DNA from: Cyclospora cayetanensis
Lineage: Eukaryota; Apicomplexa; Conoidasida; Eucoccidiorida; Eimeriidae
Assembly: GCF_002999335.1 (NCBI RefSeq)
Contig: NW_020312748.1
Span: 1-64,000, forward strand
DNA length: 64,000 bases
Direction: 5' to 3'
Of the stretch, positions 48,509-58,939 are shown in pieces; position 1 is the first letter of the stretch; each line of letters begins with the position of its first letter. The notes beneath the pieces were generated by a model. It saw nothing but the letters and a program-made list of their open reading frames with translations. It did no database searches and was not told where the DNA came from. The position numbers and the translations under genes are program-made.

Positions 48509-49630
48509 CCTCTCGCTGCTGCTTTCGCCGCTAAAGAGGCTAAAAAGCTTTCTCAGCAGCGCAATGAGCTGCAATTGCTGCTGTTACAGCTACCAGACGG
48601 CTCTTAAAGCAGCTCTTTCGCGGCACGATTTTTGATGCACACGCTGCAGGTGTAGCTCTGGGGCTGTAGCCAGAACAGAAGGCGCCAGCGCAGCGCAGCC
48701 TTTGCTTTAAGAGGGCACACAAGGCTGCAGCCAAGACTCCTGGTGCAGACAAACGCCTTGCCCCTGTTGAGCTGCCCTCGACTTGCAGCATCCGGCAGGC
48801 CAAAGCGGCAACAGCACAAGAGCAGCAGCAGCCACTGTTGCAACAAATAAAGGCGGGCAGTAGAGGATTACGAGCGAGGAATCAGTTTGCAACCGATGAA
48901 GGGTCCGTGAAGGGTGCAGCAACGACACGGTGGAGCAGGTGCAACAGAGCAATTATGAAGGGCAAAACAGTGCAGAGCCGCCGCTGTTGGCATAGCAGGC
49001 ATATATATACTCTCGGGATAAAGTCAAGGAAAGAACAAAGGGGTCATCGGCGGTGCAACAACTGCAGCCGGAGCATCATGGCTCCTCTGCTGCCGCTGGG
49101 GGCCCCCTCCCAACACTGCAGGGGCCCCTGCTCCACCATTCAATCCATGACATACATTGCGACAACGCTTCTTTGAGAGTCTCCCGGTTACTAAATTGCG
49201 ACTCTCTGGCTAAAATAGCCACATCAACAGGGCTTAGCTCGCCACTTTGCGCAAGAGAACCATTCTCAACCAAAGTGCAAAAGCACCATCCAGCCCCCCC
49301 TGCACGGTGGAAAATCGGGCACCTCGGCTAAGAGCGCCTTTATTGCTTTGGTCCGATTGCTAGGAACACAATAGCGGCTTGCGCTTGTAGCAGAGTCTCC
49401 AAACCGCAGCTCCAGAAGGCTGGCTGTGTTGCTCCTGCGGCACTTGCCGCTGCCCTAGGAGCAGGAGGAGGAGAAGAAAGCAACCTTGAAAGGAGCAGCA
49501 ACCACAGCGGCAGGCAGCAGCACCACATGCTGTGCGCAGAGTTGTTGCAGCAGTGTCAGACGAGGGGAAGGCGTTCGCAGCGTCAAGAAGCCGAAGCCAC
49601 CTTCACCTTTGCCTACGGGGGGCCCCTCGG
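48509..49630. other. Divergent intergenic region
   Basis: About 1.1 kb between the minus-strand membrane protein and the plus-strand coiled-coil gene. CAG/CTG triplets are frequent. A possible 5' exon of the membrane protein lies in 48574-48850, but no start could be fixed. Confidence 0.5.
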
Positions 49631-51681
49631 ATGGCGCATCAGGCAGAGAAATGCGGAGCCTACCAGGGGCCCCCCCCCCTGGATCCTGCAGCAGCTACTG
49701 TAGAGACGGCGGATACTGCAGTCCCCACGCCTTCTTCCTTCTGCAGCGCCAGCAACAGCAGCACTCCGAGCAACAGCAAGGCTAACAAGGCTGACAAGAA
49801 GGCTAAAAAGCACAGCAAAAGCCCAGTGCATGCGTTCACTTGCGGAGTCGCCGGCATTAGCAACAGCACAAGCCGTTGTTTCGCTGCAACTTCAGCCCAC
49901 GGAAAGTCGGCGGGAGCAATGACTGTTGCTGCTTCTGCTGCTGCTGCTGCCGCTGCCTTCGAGGATATTCGTAGAGTGGCTGCTGGCGTTCGAGAGGCCC
50001 TGCCCAGCTACACCCCCACAACCACAACTGCACCCACATCTACCACAATTGCCACCAGCAACGGCGTGTCGACGGATTCTCCACTGCCGACAGCTGCTCT
50101 CCCCCCGCAGTTTCTCTCGCCCTTGCTGCCCACAGATGGTGGCAACCTGAAATCTGAGAGCAGCGAGCATCACGCTCAGCAAGAAGGCAGTCTCTTGGAG
50201 AGCCTTGCGATGCAGCAGGAGGACGCTGAAGGCGTAGTCGATCCCTTGCTGCCTGAGTTTCTTAACCCCCGGCTCCTTGGCCCTTCTTTCTGCCGTTCGA
50301 ATGCGCTGCTGCAACCAGTGCCTCACCGCTCTTCGCGGAAGCAGCAGCAGGAAAAGCAGCAGCTGGCCTGGCTAGCACCTGGAGCGGTAGCTTTTGCGCA
50401 GCTGCTGCTGCACCAGCATGACTACTTTGGAAGCTCAGCAGAAGCAGCAGCAGAAGCAGCAGCAGACCCTATGCGCAGCTGGGAATATGCCTTCGACAGC
50501 AGCAACTTCAAGGCATTCGTTACGGAGTGCAAGCGAAAGGCGTTTGCTGCAAGTAAGGCCCCTCTTCGTGCATCGCACTGCCACTTCACGTTCGTGTTCT
50601 GTGAAAACGGCCACAGATGCTCTCTCACGCCAAAGACCGCCTCCGATTTTGTGCAGTCTGCTGCTGCTGTTGTGTAATTTCGAGCTTCCCATGGGAGTCT
50701 GAGCTCCCCCAAGGGCCGTCCTGAGGGTTTTTTGTCTCTTTATGTTGAATGTGTGTGTGTGTATGCATGTGTATATGTGTGTACATGTGTAAATATGTGT
50801 GTATATATGTGTATATATGTGTATATGTGTGTATATATGTGTATATGTGTGTATGTATGTGTGTATATGTGTATATATGTGTATATATCTGTATATGTGT
50901 GTACATGTGTGCATATGTGTGTATATACATGTCTACGTGTGTCTACGTGTGAAACAGTACATGCGGCATTCCATCAAGGATGCCCAGGAGGGGGGCCCTT
51001 GGAGGGAGGGGCATTCTCGACCCCTTTCTCCCGCAGCAGCAGAGCGGCGGAGTTTGCCGTCATGGTCGACTTTCAGCTCTCTCTGTTATATCTGACTGGA
51101 CGCCTGTTGCAGCAACGGGAGGACTTGCTGCAACAGACACGCGAACAGGTACGTGCTTTGCAACTGCCTTAGCGACAGGAAACAGACTGGCAGCAAAACG
51201 AGCAACGCCAGCAGCGGCCCTTGATGGAGCGTTGTGCATTGTGGAGCTGTGCTTGCTGCATGCAGATGCATTCGAATGCGCAACAGTGGGGGTTGCGCCT
51301 CAATGCCCAAAGCAGACGTATCGCAAGCCTCGAAGAGGTACGATGGGGGGCAGCCGTCTTTACGCCCAGCGCTGCTGCAGTTAGTACAGCAGCAGCGGCG
51401 GCAGCAGCAGCAGTGCCTGTTTTGCAGTGCGAGCTGCTGCTGCTGCTCTTGGTTTCGGCGTGCGTTCGTCTATGTGGGTGTCAGTGAGGGTGTCTGCTTC
51501 TCTTCTCTCCTCAGACGGTGCAACAGCTCCAGCTGGAATCTGTAGAGCAGCAAGCTCGAGAGCCGCAACTTGTGGCCGAGGAGGTGGGCGGTGTTGCCTA
51601 GAGTTTAAGGTTTGGTTAAGAGCCTACTGCATGCACATTAGGCTCTTCTCGCCTCACGGGTACCACAGAAAGTACTGGCAC

Positions 51682-51724
<43 letters not shown>

Positions 51725-53415
51725 CAGACAGACAGAGAGATACAGACAGACAGAGATACAGACAGACAGAGAGAGAGACAAAGAGAGACAGACAGAGAGA
51801 ACGAGAGGATTTTAGGAGTAAAGGCTGCAATGCCTTCTCAACTGGACCGCCTTGAGGCTGCTGCGGCTGCTCTTTTGAGGTGCTGCAGGCAACGAGGACC
51901 ACCTCGCCGCTTCCTGAGGAGTCGGGGAATTTGGTTTCGCAGAGGCTGATGGAGGAGGCTGCTGAGCTTAACAGAAGACTTGACGAATGCTTGGAGGAGA
52001 ACAGCAGGTAGGGCCTTCCAAATCCTCAGGAGGCGTCTGTAGGGATCTGTGGTAACAGCTGCAAAGTTACTAACTGCAAGGCTCCTTACTGCGCGTGGGC
52101 AGACAGTTCCACAGACGAGACAGCACCACCTATAGCCGGATTTGAAGCTAAGCGAACACATATGTATGTATATGTATGCATATATGTATGTATATATGTA
52201 CGTATATGTATCCATAGATGTTTATATATGGAGATCTACATCTGTTTCTCGGTAGGTATATCTGTTCTACCGGCAAAAACGACTTTTTTCGGGAGCTGCT
52301 GCAGTTCGGCACTAGTGTATGGAGTATGCTGTGTGAATGCGAACAGATTGCGAGTCGAGGTTTCGACCCTGCGTACACTCCTGCGAACCACCAACGGAAG
52401 CAGCCCTCGCGACAACAACAGCAAAAGCAGCAACAGTCCTGCTCTCCCTGTGGCTCGTAGCTTGAGTGCAAGCAACAGCTGTAGCAGGAGCAGCAGCAAC
52501 AAGAGGGTCCAGAACGCAGATGTGTGGCGGAGAGGGGGCAGCGGCGGCAAGAAGCCCACAACCATCAGTTTGCATCCACTGCGTCGGCATACCCTCGCCG
52601 CTTTAGGAGGAAGTGCAGCGGCTGCTGGCGCAGACTCAGCACCAGTAGGAGAGGGGTGCCCTACCCTATCAGCGTCGCGGGGTGGCTCCAGCCCTCTGCT
52701 ATCTTGCGAGAGAATCTCCGCGCCAGGATCGACTGGAGGGTTCTGTTCTGCACACCTTCAGTCACTGCATGAAGAGCAACCCCAGAGCCAACAACGACGG
52801 CGGATAGCCCAGCTGCTGCAGCAGAAGTCTTTACACGAAGAGATCGCCGAGGCACTGGCCTCATGCAACAGCGCATCATGCAGTGACGAATGCCCACCAG
52901 CCGACGCGACGCCTTGTCCTCCTGCTGCCGCTGCTGCTGACAGCGGCAACAAATGCGGTGCCAGCAGCAGCAGCAGCGGCAGCAGCAGCACCAACAGCAG
53001 CACAGGCGGAGCCCTCAACTTGCCCCTCAAGGCGTCCGTTGCTCATGAGCGGAAGAACGCGAGAAGCCGCAGCAGCACAACAAAACAATGGGGACAGAGG
53101 CTGTTGGCGCTGGTCCTGGTGATGCTGCTATTGCTGGTGCTGCTCATTGTCACGGCAGGCCGAGAGGAGTGGCAGCAAGGCTGCGTTGCAGCGAGATCTG
53201 TCTTCTGCGGTGTATTTAGGGGGGTGTTCAGCAGTAGGGGCGAAGGCGGGCTCACTGGATTTTGGGGATCCTCCCACGTACAGGAGTACTTCTTGAAATT
53301 GGCAGCTTCCTGCAGAGACGCAGGGCAGAGCCTCCAGGAAGACGCAGAGGCTGCACTTGAGCGACACATCGAGGCTTTTGCCCACGCCGCCACAGGGGGC
53401 GCCTGGACCGCGTAG
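49631..53415 (+). CDS. Coiled-coil, tail-anchored protein, 6 exons, about 798 aa; possible syntaxin-18/Ufe1-like SNARE
   Basis: Exons 49631-50552, 51045-51148, 51266-51337, 51515-51583, 51889-52007 and 52305-53415, all phase-consistent. The GTAAGG donor at 50553 is strong; the first acceptor (51044) is the least certain because stronger AGs lie just upstream in other phases. Starting at 49919 instead would give MTVAASAAAAAAAFEDIRRV. Order: an N-terminal helical region (LAPGAVAFAQLLLHQHDYF; FKAFVTECKRKAF); the helix VDFQLSLLYLTGRLLQQRED; short coiled-coil exons (RLNAQSRRIASLEE, RLMEEAAELNRRLDECLEE); a Ser/Ala/Gln low-complexity insert of about 230 residues; a hydrophobic segment LLALVLVMLLLLVLLIVT; and a lumenal tail of about 85 residues. 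The helix order resembles syntaxin 18. The SNARE layer motif is not evident and the tail is too long for a classical one, so the name is tentative. Confidence 0.6.
50744..50945. repeat. (TG/TA)n microsatellite in intron
   Basis: About 200 bp of gtgtatatgtgtgtacatg-like units in intron 1 of the coiled-coil gene, in TG orientation on the sense strand, as in the UPF1 introns. Confidence 0.94.
51687..51805. repeat. (GA)n and (GACA)n microsatellite in intron
   Basis: An uninterrupted (GA)n run from about 51687 to 51721 is followed by gatacagacagacaga units. It lies in the intron between exons ending at 51583 and starting at 51889. Confidence 0.95.
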
Positions 53416-55718
53416 CTATCCAAAGCTAGTAGCTGTCCAGCTAACTTTTCGGGTAGTCGTGTGTGTATCTGGCGACCTAGGTAACATTTTGTCAACTCGA
53501 GTTACTTATAATTGGATAGTTAGGTCTTTTCTTGGCGTTCCGGCTGACTAGCTGGCTCGCCAGCGATGTACAGGCTTGTGTTTGCTCTCTGTTTTAATCG
53601 TGGCCATGCTATTGTTGGACTCGGCGTGGGACGGTGTAAATGCTCGATTGCAACACTCTGCTTTCGTGGGCCCTTCCTTGTCTGTTTCATAAAACTGCGC
53701 GGAGCATTGCTGTCGCTATTTTCCCTTTTGAGGTCCGCTAAAGGCGGCAAAAATCCAATGCACGGGAGGCCACCAGATTTTTTCTGGGCCCTGCTGGCGA
53801 CTTTTAGAAGCCAAGACAAAAGGAAAAGCTCACGGATTCCTGAAACTGCCTCCTAATTTAGGCAGGCCTTTCACGTAGCAGCAGCAGAAACTCGAACTGC
53901 TGATGAGGTTCTTAATCTGCAGCAGCAAGCACACCCACTAAGACAGCTCTACAAGCCGGATTTAGCAGATGCCATGGTGTTAAGGGTTCCTAGCCGAGGC
54001 CCTCCTTGCTCAAAGAGCGCCCTCGTCCACCAAGTTCACATTCATGTATATACGTAGTACACGCGCATGAAGTACTGCAACAAACGCCAGCAGCAGTGCA
54101 AGCAATCCGTGTCAAGGGCTCGCTGTGCATGTTTCGCAGCTAGGGGCTTCTCACGGATCCCATATTCTTTTGAATAACGGCGGAGAAACTGTTCGGATGT
54201 AGCTGAGTGCCGCCCACGGTAGGCCCTCCAAAAGCCTAGTTACCTACTTTTTGTGTGGAGCGTTCCCGTGGGCGAGCTGTAAACAAGCTCGCAGCCCCTC
54301 AGACGGTAATTCAATTCCCCTACTGAGGATTCATGCGGACTTGCCCCCGTCAAGTCGTCAGTTTGCCTTTGTTGCGCTGTAGGACTCTGAGCCGAAGGCT
54401 TGTGCTGCTTTTGAAGAAGTCTGCAGGCTGACCAATGCTTAGACCCGCAGGATGGTACGATAAAACTCGATGAGCACAAGCTACATCAGACGACACATAA
54501 CGCGGGCGAGGCGAGAGGCCGTCATAAGGCAATGCAGCATGTGTTTGCATAGCAGGCCAGCAGGTTTAGCTGTACTCTGGAACTTGCCACTGCACAAATG
54601 CTATCCCACCAAGAAGCAGTGAAGAGTTGACCACTTGGCTTGTCGGTCCGTACTCATATGTCTTATTTTTAGTGGAGCAGTGTTGTTGGGTTGAAACAAG
54701 AAGATGCCAAGTTGTGTACTACGTGTGCGGCATGGGTTGCTACCATGGGCAGCTAGCTGCGAATGCTTGCAGTGCAAAGAGGGAACAGCTCCTCTCCCCC
54801 AGCTGCACCTCTCCCGTCCTTTCGGAAATTCTATGAAGAGCATGCGGGGGAAGAAGTAAGCTTCATAGGAGGGACTAGAGGTCTCTATTAAGTATGGTTT
54901 TTCGACTCTGCGGTCAAGTGTCGCCACATGGAGGCGTATAGGGGTGCACTTGATCTGGAGCAAACAGACTGCATGAACAGCCGGAAACCGACAGCCAAGA
55001 CGCGCGCTTTTATCCTTATTGCATATACCCCGTGCAATAGCACTTATTCACATGTTGCCTTAGGGCCTTCACCCATGCTCTCCCTTTCCAGTGGTGGTTA
55101 GGGGGCGAGCGGTGATGACCTGTCTCGCTAGTGCCTCAGTTGCGTTTTTCTAAGTGTTTTTTTTCCACATCTCGGCCTTTTTTGTAAAAAAGAACCAAGT
55201 CAAACTGCCTCAGGCGGCTGTTACTTCCTCAGCGGCAAGTCCGGGCGGGGAGTTCCCTGGGACCAACTTACACGGGAAAGACACCCGAGCTCCACGAGGG
55301 CAGGAGACGCTCATGACGGGTGCGTTTAACCCCAGAGAAGCCAACACAAGACGGTGGCAGCGCAGGCAATGAAACGAGATATGAGACGTCAAAAGGTCTC
55401 GGATCGGCCCCTGCCTCGGACAGGAGCAGCGCAAGGCAGAGCAACCGATCGTGCCAGTCCGTAGCGCGTGTTGTCGCGACATGATAACTGAGCATGAGGG
55501 AGAAGAAGGGACTCGCAGAAAGCGAGTTGGAGGCTTTAACATGACTCGTCAGTCAGGACTGAGACGGGGGAAGGGAGCGGCCCGTCTCTCACCCACTGCG
55601 GTGTCGCCCCCGGCATACTGGACTGTCTCCTTGTGGGCCCTTCCCAAGGCACTGTTCTGTTCGCAGGGGCCTGGCTGTTTGTCTCTCCTTTCTCTACTGC
55701 TTTATTAAGGCTGCTAAA
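53416..55718. other. Gap without recognised gene
   Basis: About 2.3 kb between two plus-strand genes. It contains short open frames only. A plus-strand frame at about 53566-53856 is Cys/Phe-rich and unrecognised. No RNA gene or tandem repeat was seen. Confidence 0.5.
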
Positions 55719-57406
55719 ATGATTACGCGCACACGGGGAGCCATAGCCACCATTTTGGCGCTCTGCTGCGCCCTGCAGTGCCACGGTGAGGCGGAACCAA
55801 ACCACCCCAGCGGCTGCCCGACCCATACGGATCTCGTTTTGCATGTCTCTGCTCTTCTTTCTCTCTGAGCTGTTAAATTGCCGTTTTGTGAGTCGGCCGG
55901 GGTGCAATCGGGTGCGTCATGCTCCGGTCCATCCCCTGCGGCCCCCCAGTGTGGGGTGTGCTCCCCTGCCTCCGCTGTAGTACATGTATTAATGCATATA
56001 TGCGGCTGTGACGATCGCCACCCACCACCCATGTCTTGCGCAAAGACGCTTTGTGTGTCGATATGTCTGCCTGCACGCTCTCATGCGTAAGTCCTTGCGG
56101 CGTGTCGCCCAAGGGGGTTCGTCGGCGGGAAGGGCTATACGGGCCGAAAAACAGGCGCGATTGAAAGGTCTAAGTGCTCAATATGTATGCGTCGCTTCTC
56201 CATTCGTGTATATCTCTTGCACAAGACAAGCATGTGCGACTTTTGGCTCTCCTGCACGTTCTTCCATGTCGAGGCCAGCATTGCACTCCATTTAGGACAT
56301 AGGCTGCCTATCACTGCTCGTTTTGCTCACATGCACACGCGCAAGCGTCTATCTGCACTCCCCCCTAAACTCAGAGAGGACGGTGGAGTGAGACTCTGCG
56401 GTGTTTTTTCTCGCTCACTGCCTTTCGATGGCCTTTCAGAGCGATGCGGGAGCTTGGTGAGCGGCTCTTTCGCACGTTGTCTTTGAGTTCCCCTCATAAA
56501 CTACCTGCTTCGGGTGTTTGCTGCTGCGAATCATGTGCCCATAGGGTTTGTGGACCCCTCTACGGTGCGCTTTTCTTATCGTTACGGCATATGCCCCGCC
56601 AGCTCTCCTGCATGCGGCCCGATCGGGGGAAACCTCCCGCTCAGCACTGCCTCGTCTAAGGAGCCCTCGTCTCCGGCTCAGGCAAAACGCCTCCGGTTCC
56701 GCAACAATACAGCGGATGGCTCACGGGGGTTCATGTTATTTGCGGGCGAAGGCGAGGAGGAGCTGGTGCAGAAGGTGAAGGAGGTGGTTGCTGAGCAGTT
56801 AGGGGCAGATATCAGCAAGATAACTCCACAGTCACACTTCATAAAGGTAAGGGAAGACAGGGAACAACAGATGCTCCAGTTCTATTACCCTTGCTGGGCG
56901 CTCGCCTTCGGGATGCCGATTGTGTAGCCGTTGAAGTCGAATGGAACTGCACGAGATACCGGGGCAAGGACGCATACATATACACATCTTTATACATATA
57001 TGTATATATATGAATATATGCATATTCATCCATATATACATATGTATATCACAAAGGCAGCCTTGGAAAGAGGAATGGAATTTCCCACGAAGAGAAAAGG
57101 GGGGAAAGACCCAAGAAAAAAACAAAACTCTTACATTCATACAAAGAAAAAGAGCGATACATACTTTCCCAGCCGTCGCTGGCTCGCGCATTCTCACTCT
57201 GTGTCAATATTTCCGCTTGCAGTGCGCGTATTGTGTTCCCTTTTACGCGTTTCCTGCAGGATTTGGAGGCGGATAGTTTGGACAGCGTTGAACTGGTCAT
57301 GGCGTTTGAGGAGAAATTTGGCGTCAGCATCCCCGACGAAGAAGCCACAAAGATCACAACGGTTCAGGAGGCGGTCGACTATATCCGAAAGAACAAGTGC
57401 GCTTGA
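55719..57406 (+). CDS. ACP: Acyl carrier protein with apicoplast-type bipartite leader, 3 exons, 171 aa
   Basis: Carrier of acyl chains as phosphopantetheine thioesters in type II fatty acid synthesis, expected in the apicoplast. Exons 55719-55785, 56545-56846 and 57260-57406 have consistent phases. Exon 1 is a signal peptide (basic start, then [16 protein letters not shown]). The first part of exon 2 is a Ser/Pro/Arg/Lys-rich, poorly structured stretch of about 70 residues, as in apicoplast transit peptides. The mature ACP starts near [20 protein letters not shown]. Exon 3 opens with the prosthetic-group motif [18 protein letters not shown] (modified Ser about 129) and continues [20 protein letters not shown]. 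The mature domain has normal length, about 80 residues. Intron 1 (759 bp) separates signal peptide from transit peptide exactly, a layout known for other apicomplexan apicoplast proteins. Confidence 0.95.
56972..57050. repeat. AT-rich microsatellite in ACP intron 2
   Basis: Degenerate (TA/CA)n units (catatatgtatatatatg and relatives), about 80 bp, inside the 413-bp intron 56847-57259. Confidence 0.88.
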
Positions 57407-58939
57407 CATGGGCATGCAAGCCTACAGGGGCATGCGCTGCAGGTGGCACCCCGCCGAGCCCGTGAAATGCTCTCCCTCCCAGTGCATTGCAAGCCAGTGA
57501 AAAATCCCAGTTCAATCGGTTGAAATATTACCGCTGGCCGAGTTTCTGCATGGAGCGGCCGGGCAGCAGCAAGGGGTACAGCCTCAGCCTCCTAGTGCAA
57601 GTCGGAGGCGCATGGAAGAACCAAGCGCTGCGTGCGAGATGTCTGTGACTGCAGGAGTTGAACGGATGGCCACCTCGAGGCGCAGCGGCAGCGAAAACAG
57701 CAGAGGGTATCTGTGTGCTGCAGTTTCAGCTCAAGGGTTTGATACGAGTTATTTATATGTACCTATTTTCTCCTCTAGTGTGCAGCAGTCTGCCACTGCC
57801 ATCGCTGTTCCCACCCTACAGAGAGAAGCAGTGCACCCTTGGCGCTTCCGAGGCGCGGGCTAAGGGAACCCTGCATAATCCCGCGCTGGCAGGGACCATT
57901 CGCGCGCAATATTTGGGGAGTTAGGGAGGGGGAGGATGGGAGGAGGGGCGAGGGTAAGGGGGGGGCATCCCCGTACGGCTCAGGTGGCCTCTAGGTGTGT
58001 TCCTGCCCCGGCGTGTTGGCCTCGGTGCCTGCCGAGGGGTATCCTCTCGGGGATCATCGATAGTGCTGAGGTGAAGATGCGAAGCTCGGGATAGCGCTCC
58101 CCGCTTTATAAAGGGGGCGACAGGGGAAGAGGCTTTTTTTGTTTCTTCTCGCTTATACCTTTGCGTTGCGTCCTCATCTCCGTAAAAACACAGTGGAGGG
58201 CCTCCCTTTCGCCCTCTGCCTGGCTGATGGTATGAACCCAAGAACCAGTTCCGTTCGTTACGGCAATAGCGTTGCTCTGGCGTGCTGGCACCCGCTAGTG
58301 GGTGGTGGTGTAGGGGGGTGGGGTAGCGGAGGGTGGGTTTTTCGAGCTTTTCGATGGGAATGCGGACTTGGCGAGTCAAGGACCATGTGTACTGCTTCTC
58401 CGGGAAGGGTCACCAAGGTGTGCGCGGGGTTGTGGGCACATGGCCGCGCGTGGCGTGCGCATACACCCACGGTTTCTGGGGGCCTGCACTGTCTCGTGAG
58501 CCGACGGAACGCAAAGGAAACAACCAGGGTCCACCAGTCTTGGCGCATGCGAAGGCTGCTAGGAGCCTACCAAAAAATTATGAGCGAAGGCTGTTCTTGG
58601 GGGCAGCCAAGCCGCTGGAGGGGGGCGGCCGAGAACGCCTGCCTCAACGCCACCCCTCCCCCCCGCGCATACCCACCCCTGCGCGCTAACAATGAAGGGC
58701 ATGCTCTGGGATAGCTGAAGCGCTGTTTTGCTTCTCCAAATGCCTTTAAAGGCTCGAAAGTAACGCCAATGAACATCGAGCGAGGGCCCTTTCGACGGAG
58801 GCTAGGGGCCCCCCCCCGGCGGCTCCCTGATCTCAGAGGAAGGGCGACAAACTTCGACGCGCTCTTGCTCCTTCGTCGTCAAAGCGCAAAAACTCTGCTT
58901 TTTACATGCTGAGCAGCTTGGCCATCACGGGTTCCCCCG
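57407..58939. other. Intergenic region
   Basis: About 1.5 kb between two plus-strand genes. It contains G-rich tracts (57924-57966 and 58302-58335) and GC-rich open frames without recognisable domains. It probably includes the RAP gene promoter. Confidence 0.55.

Noticed and set aside
54240..54345. Possible tRNA from a T-arm-like stretch (ggtaattcaattcccc)
   Set aside because: No consistent cloverleaf could be folded by eye.
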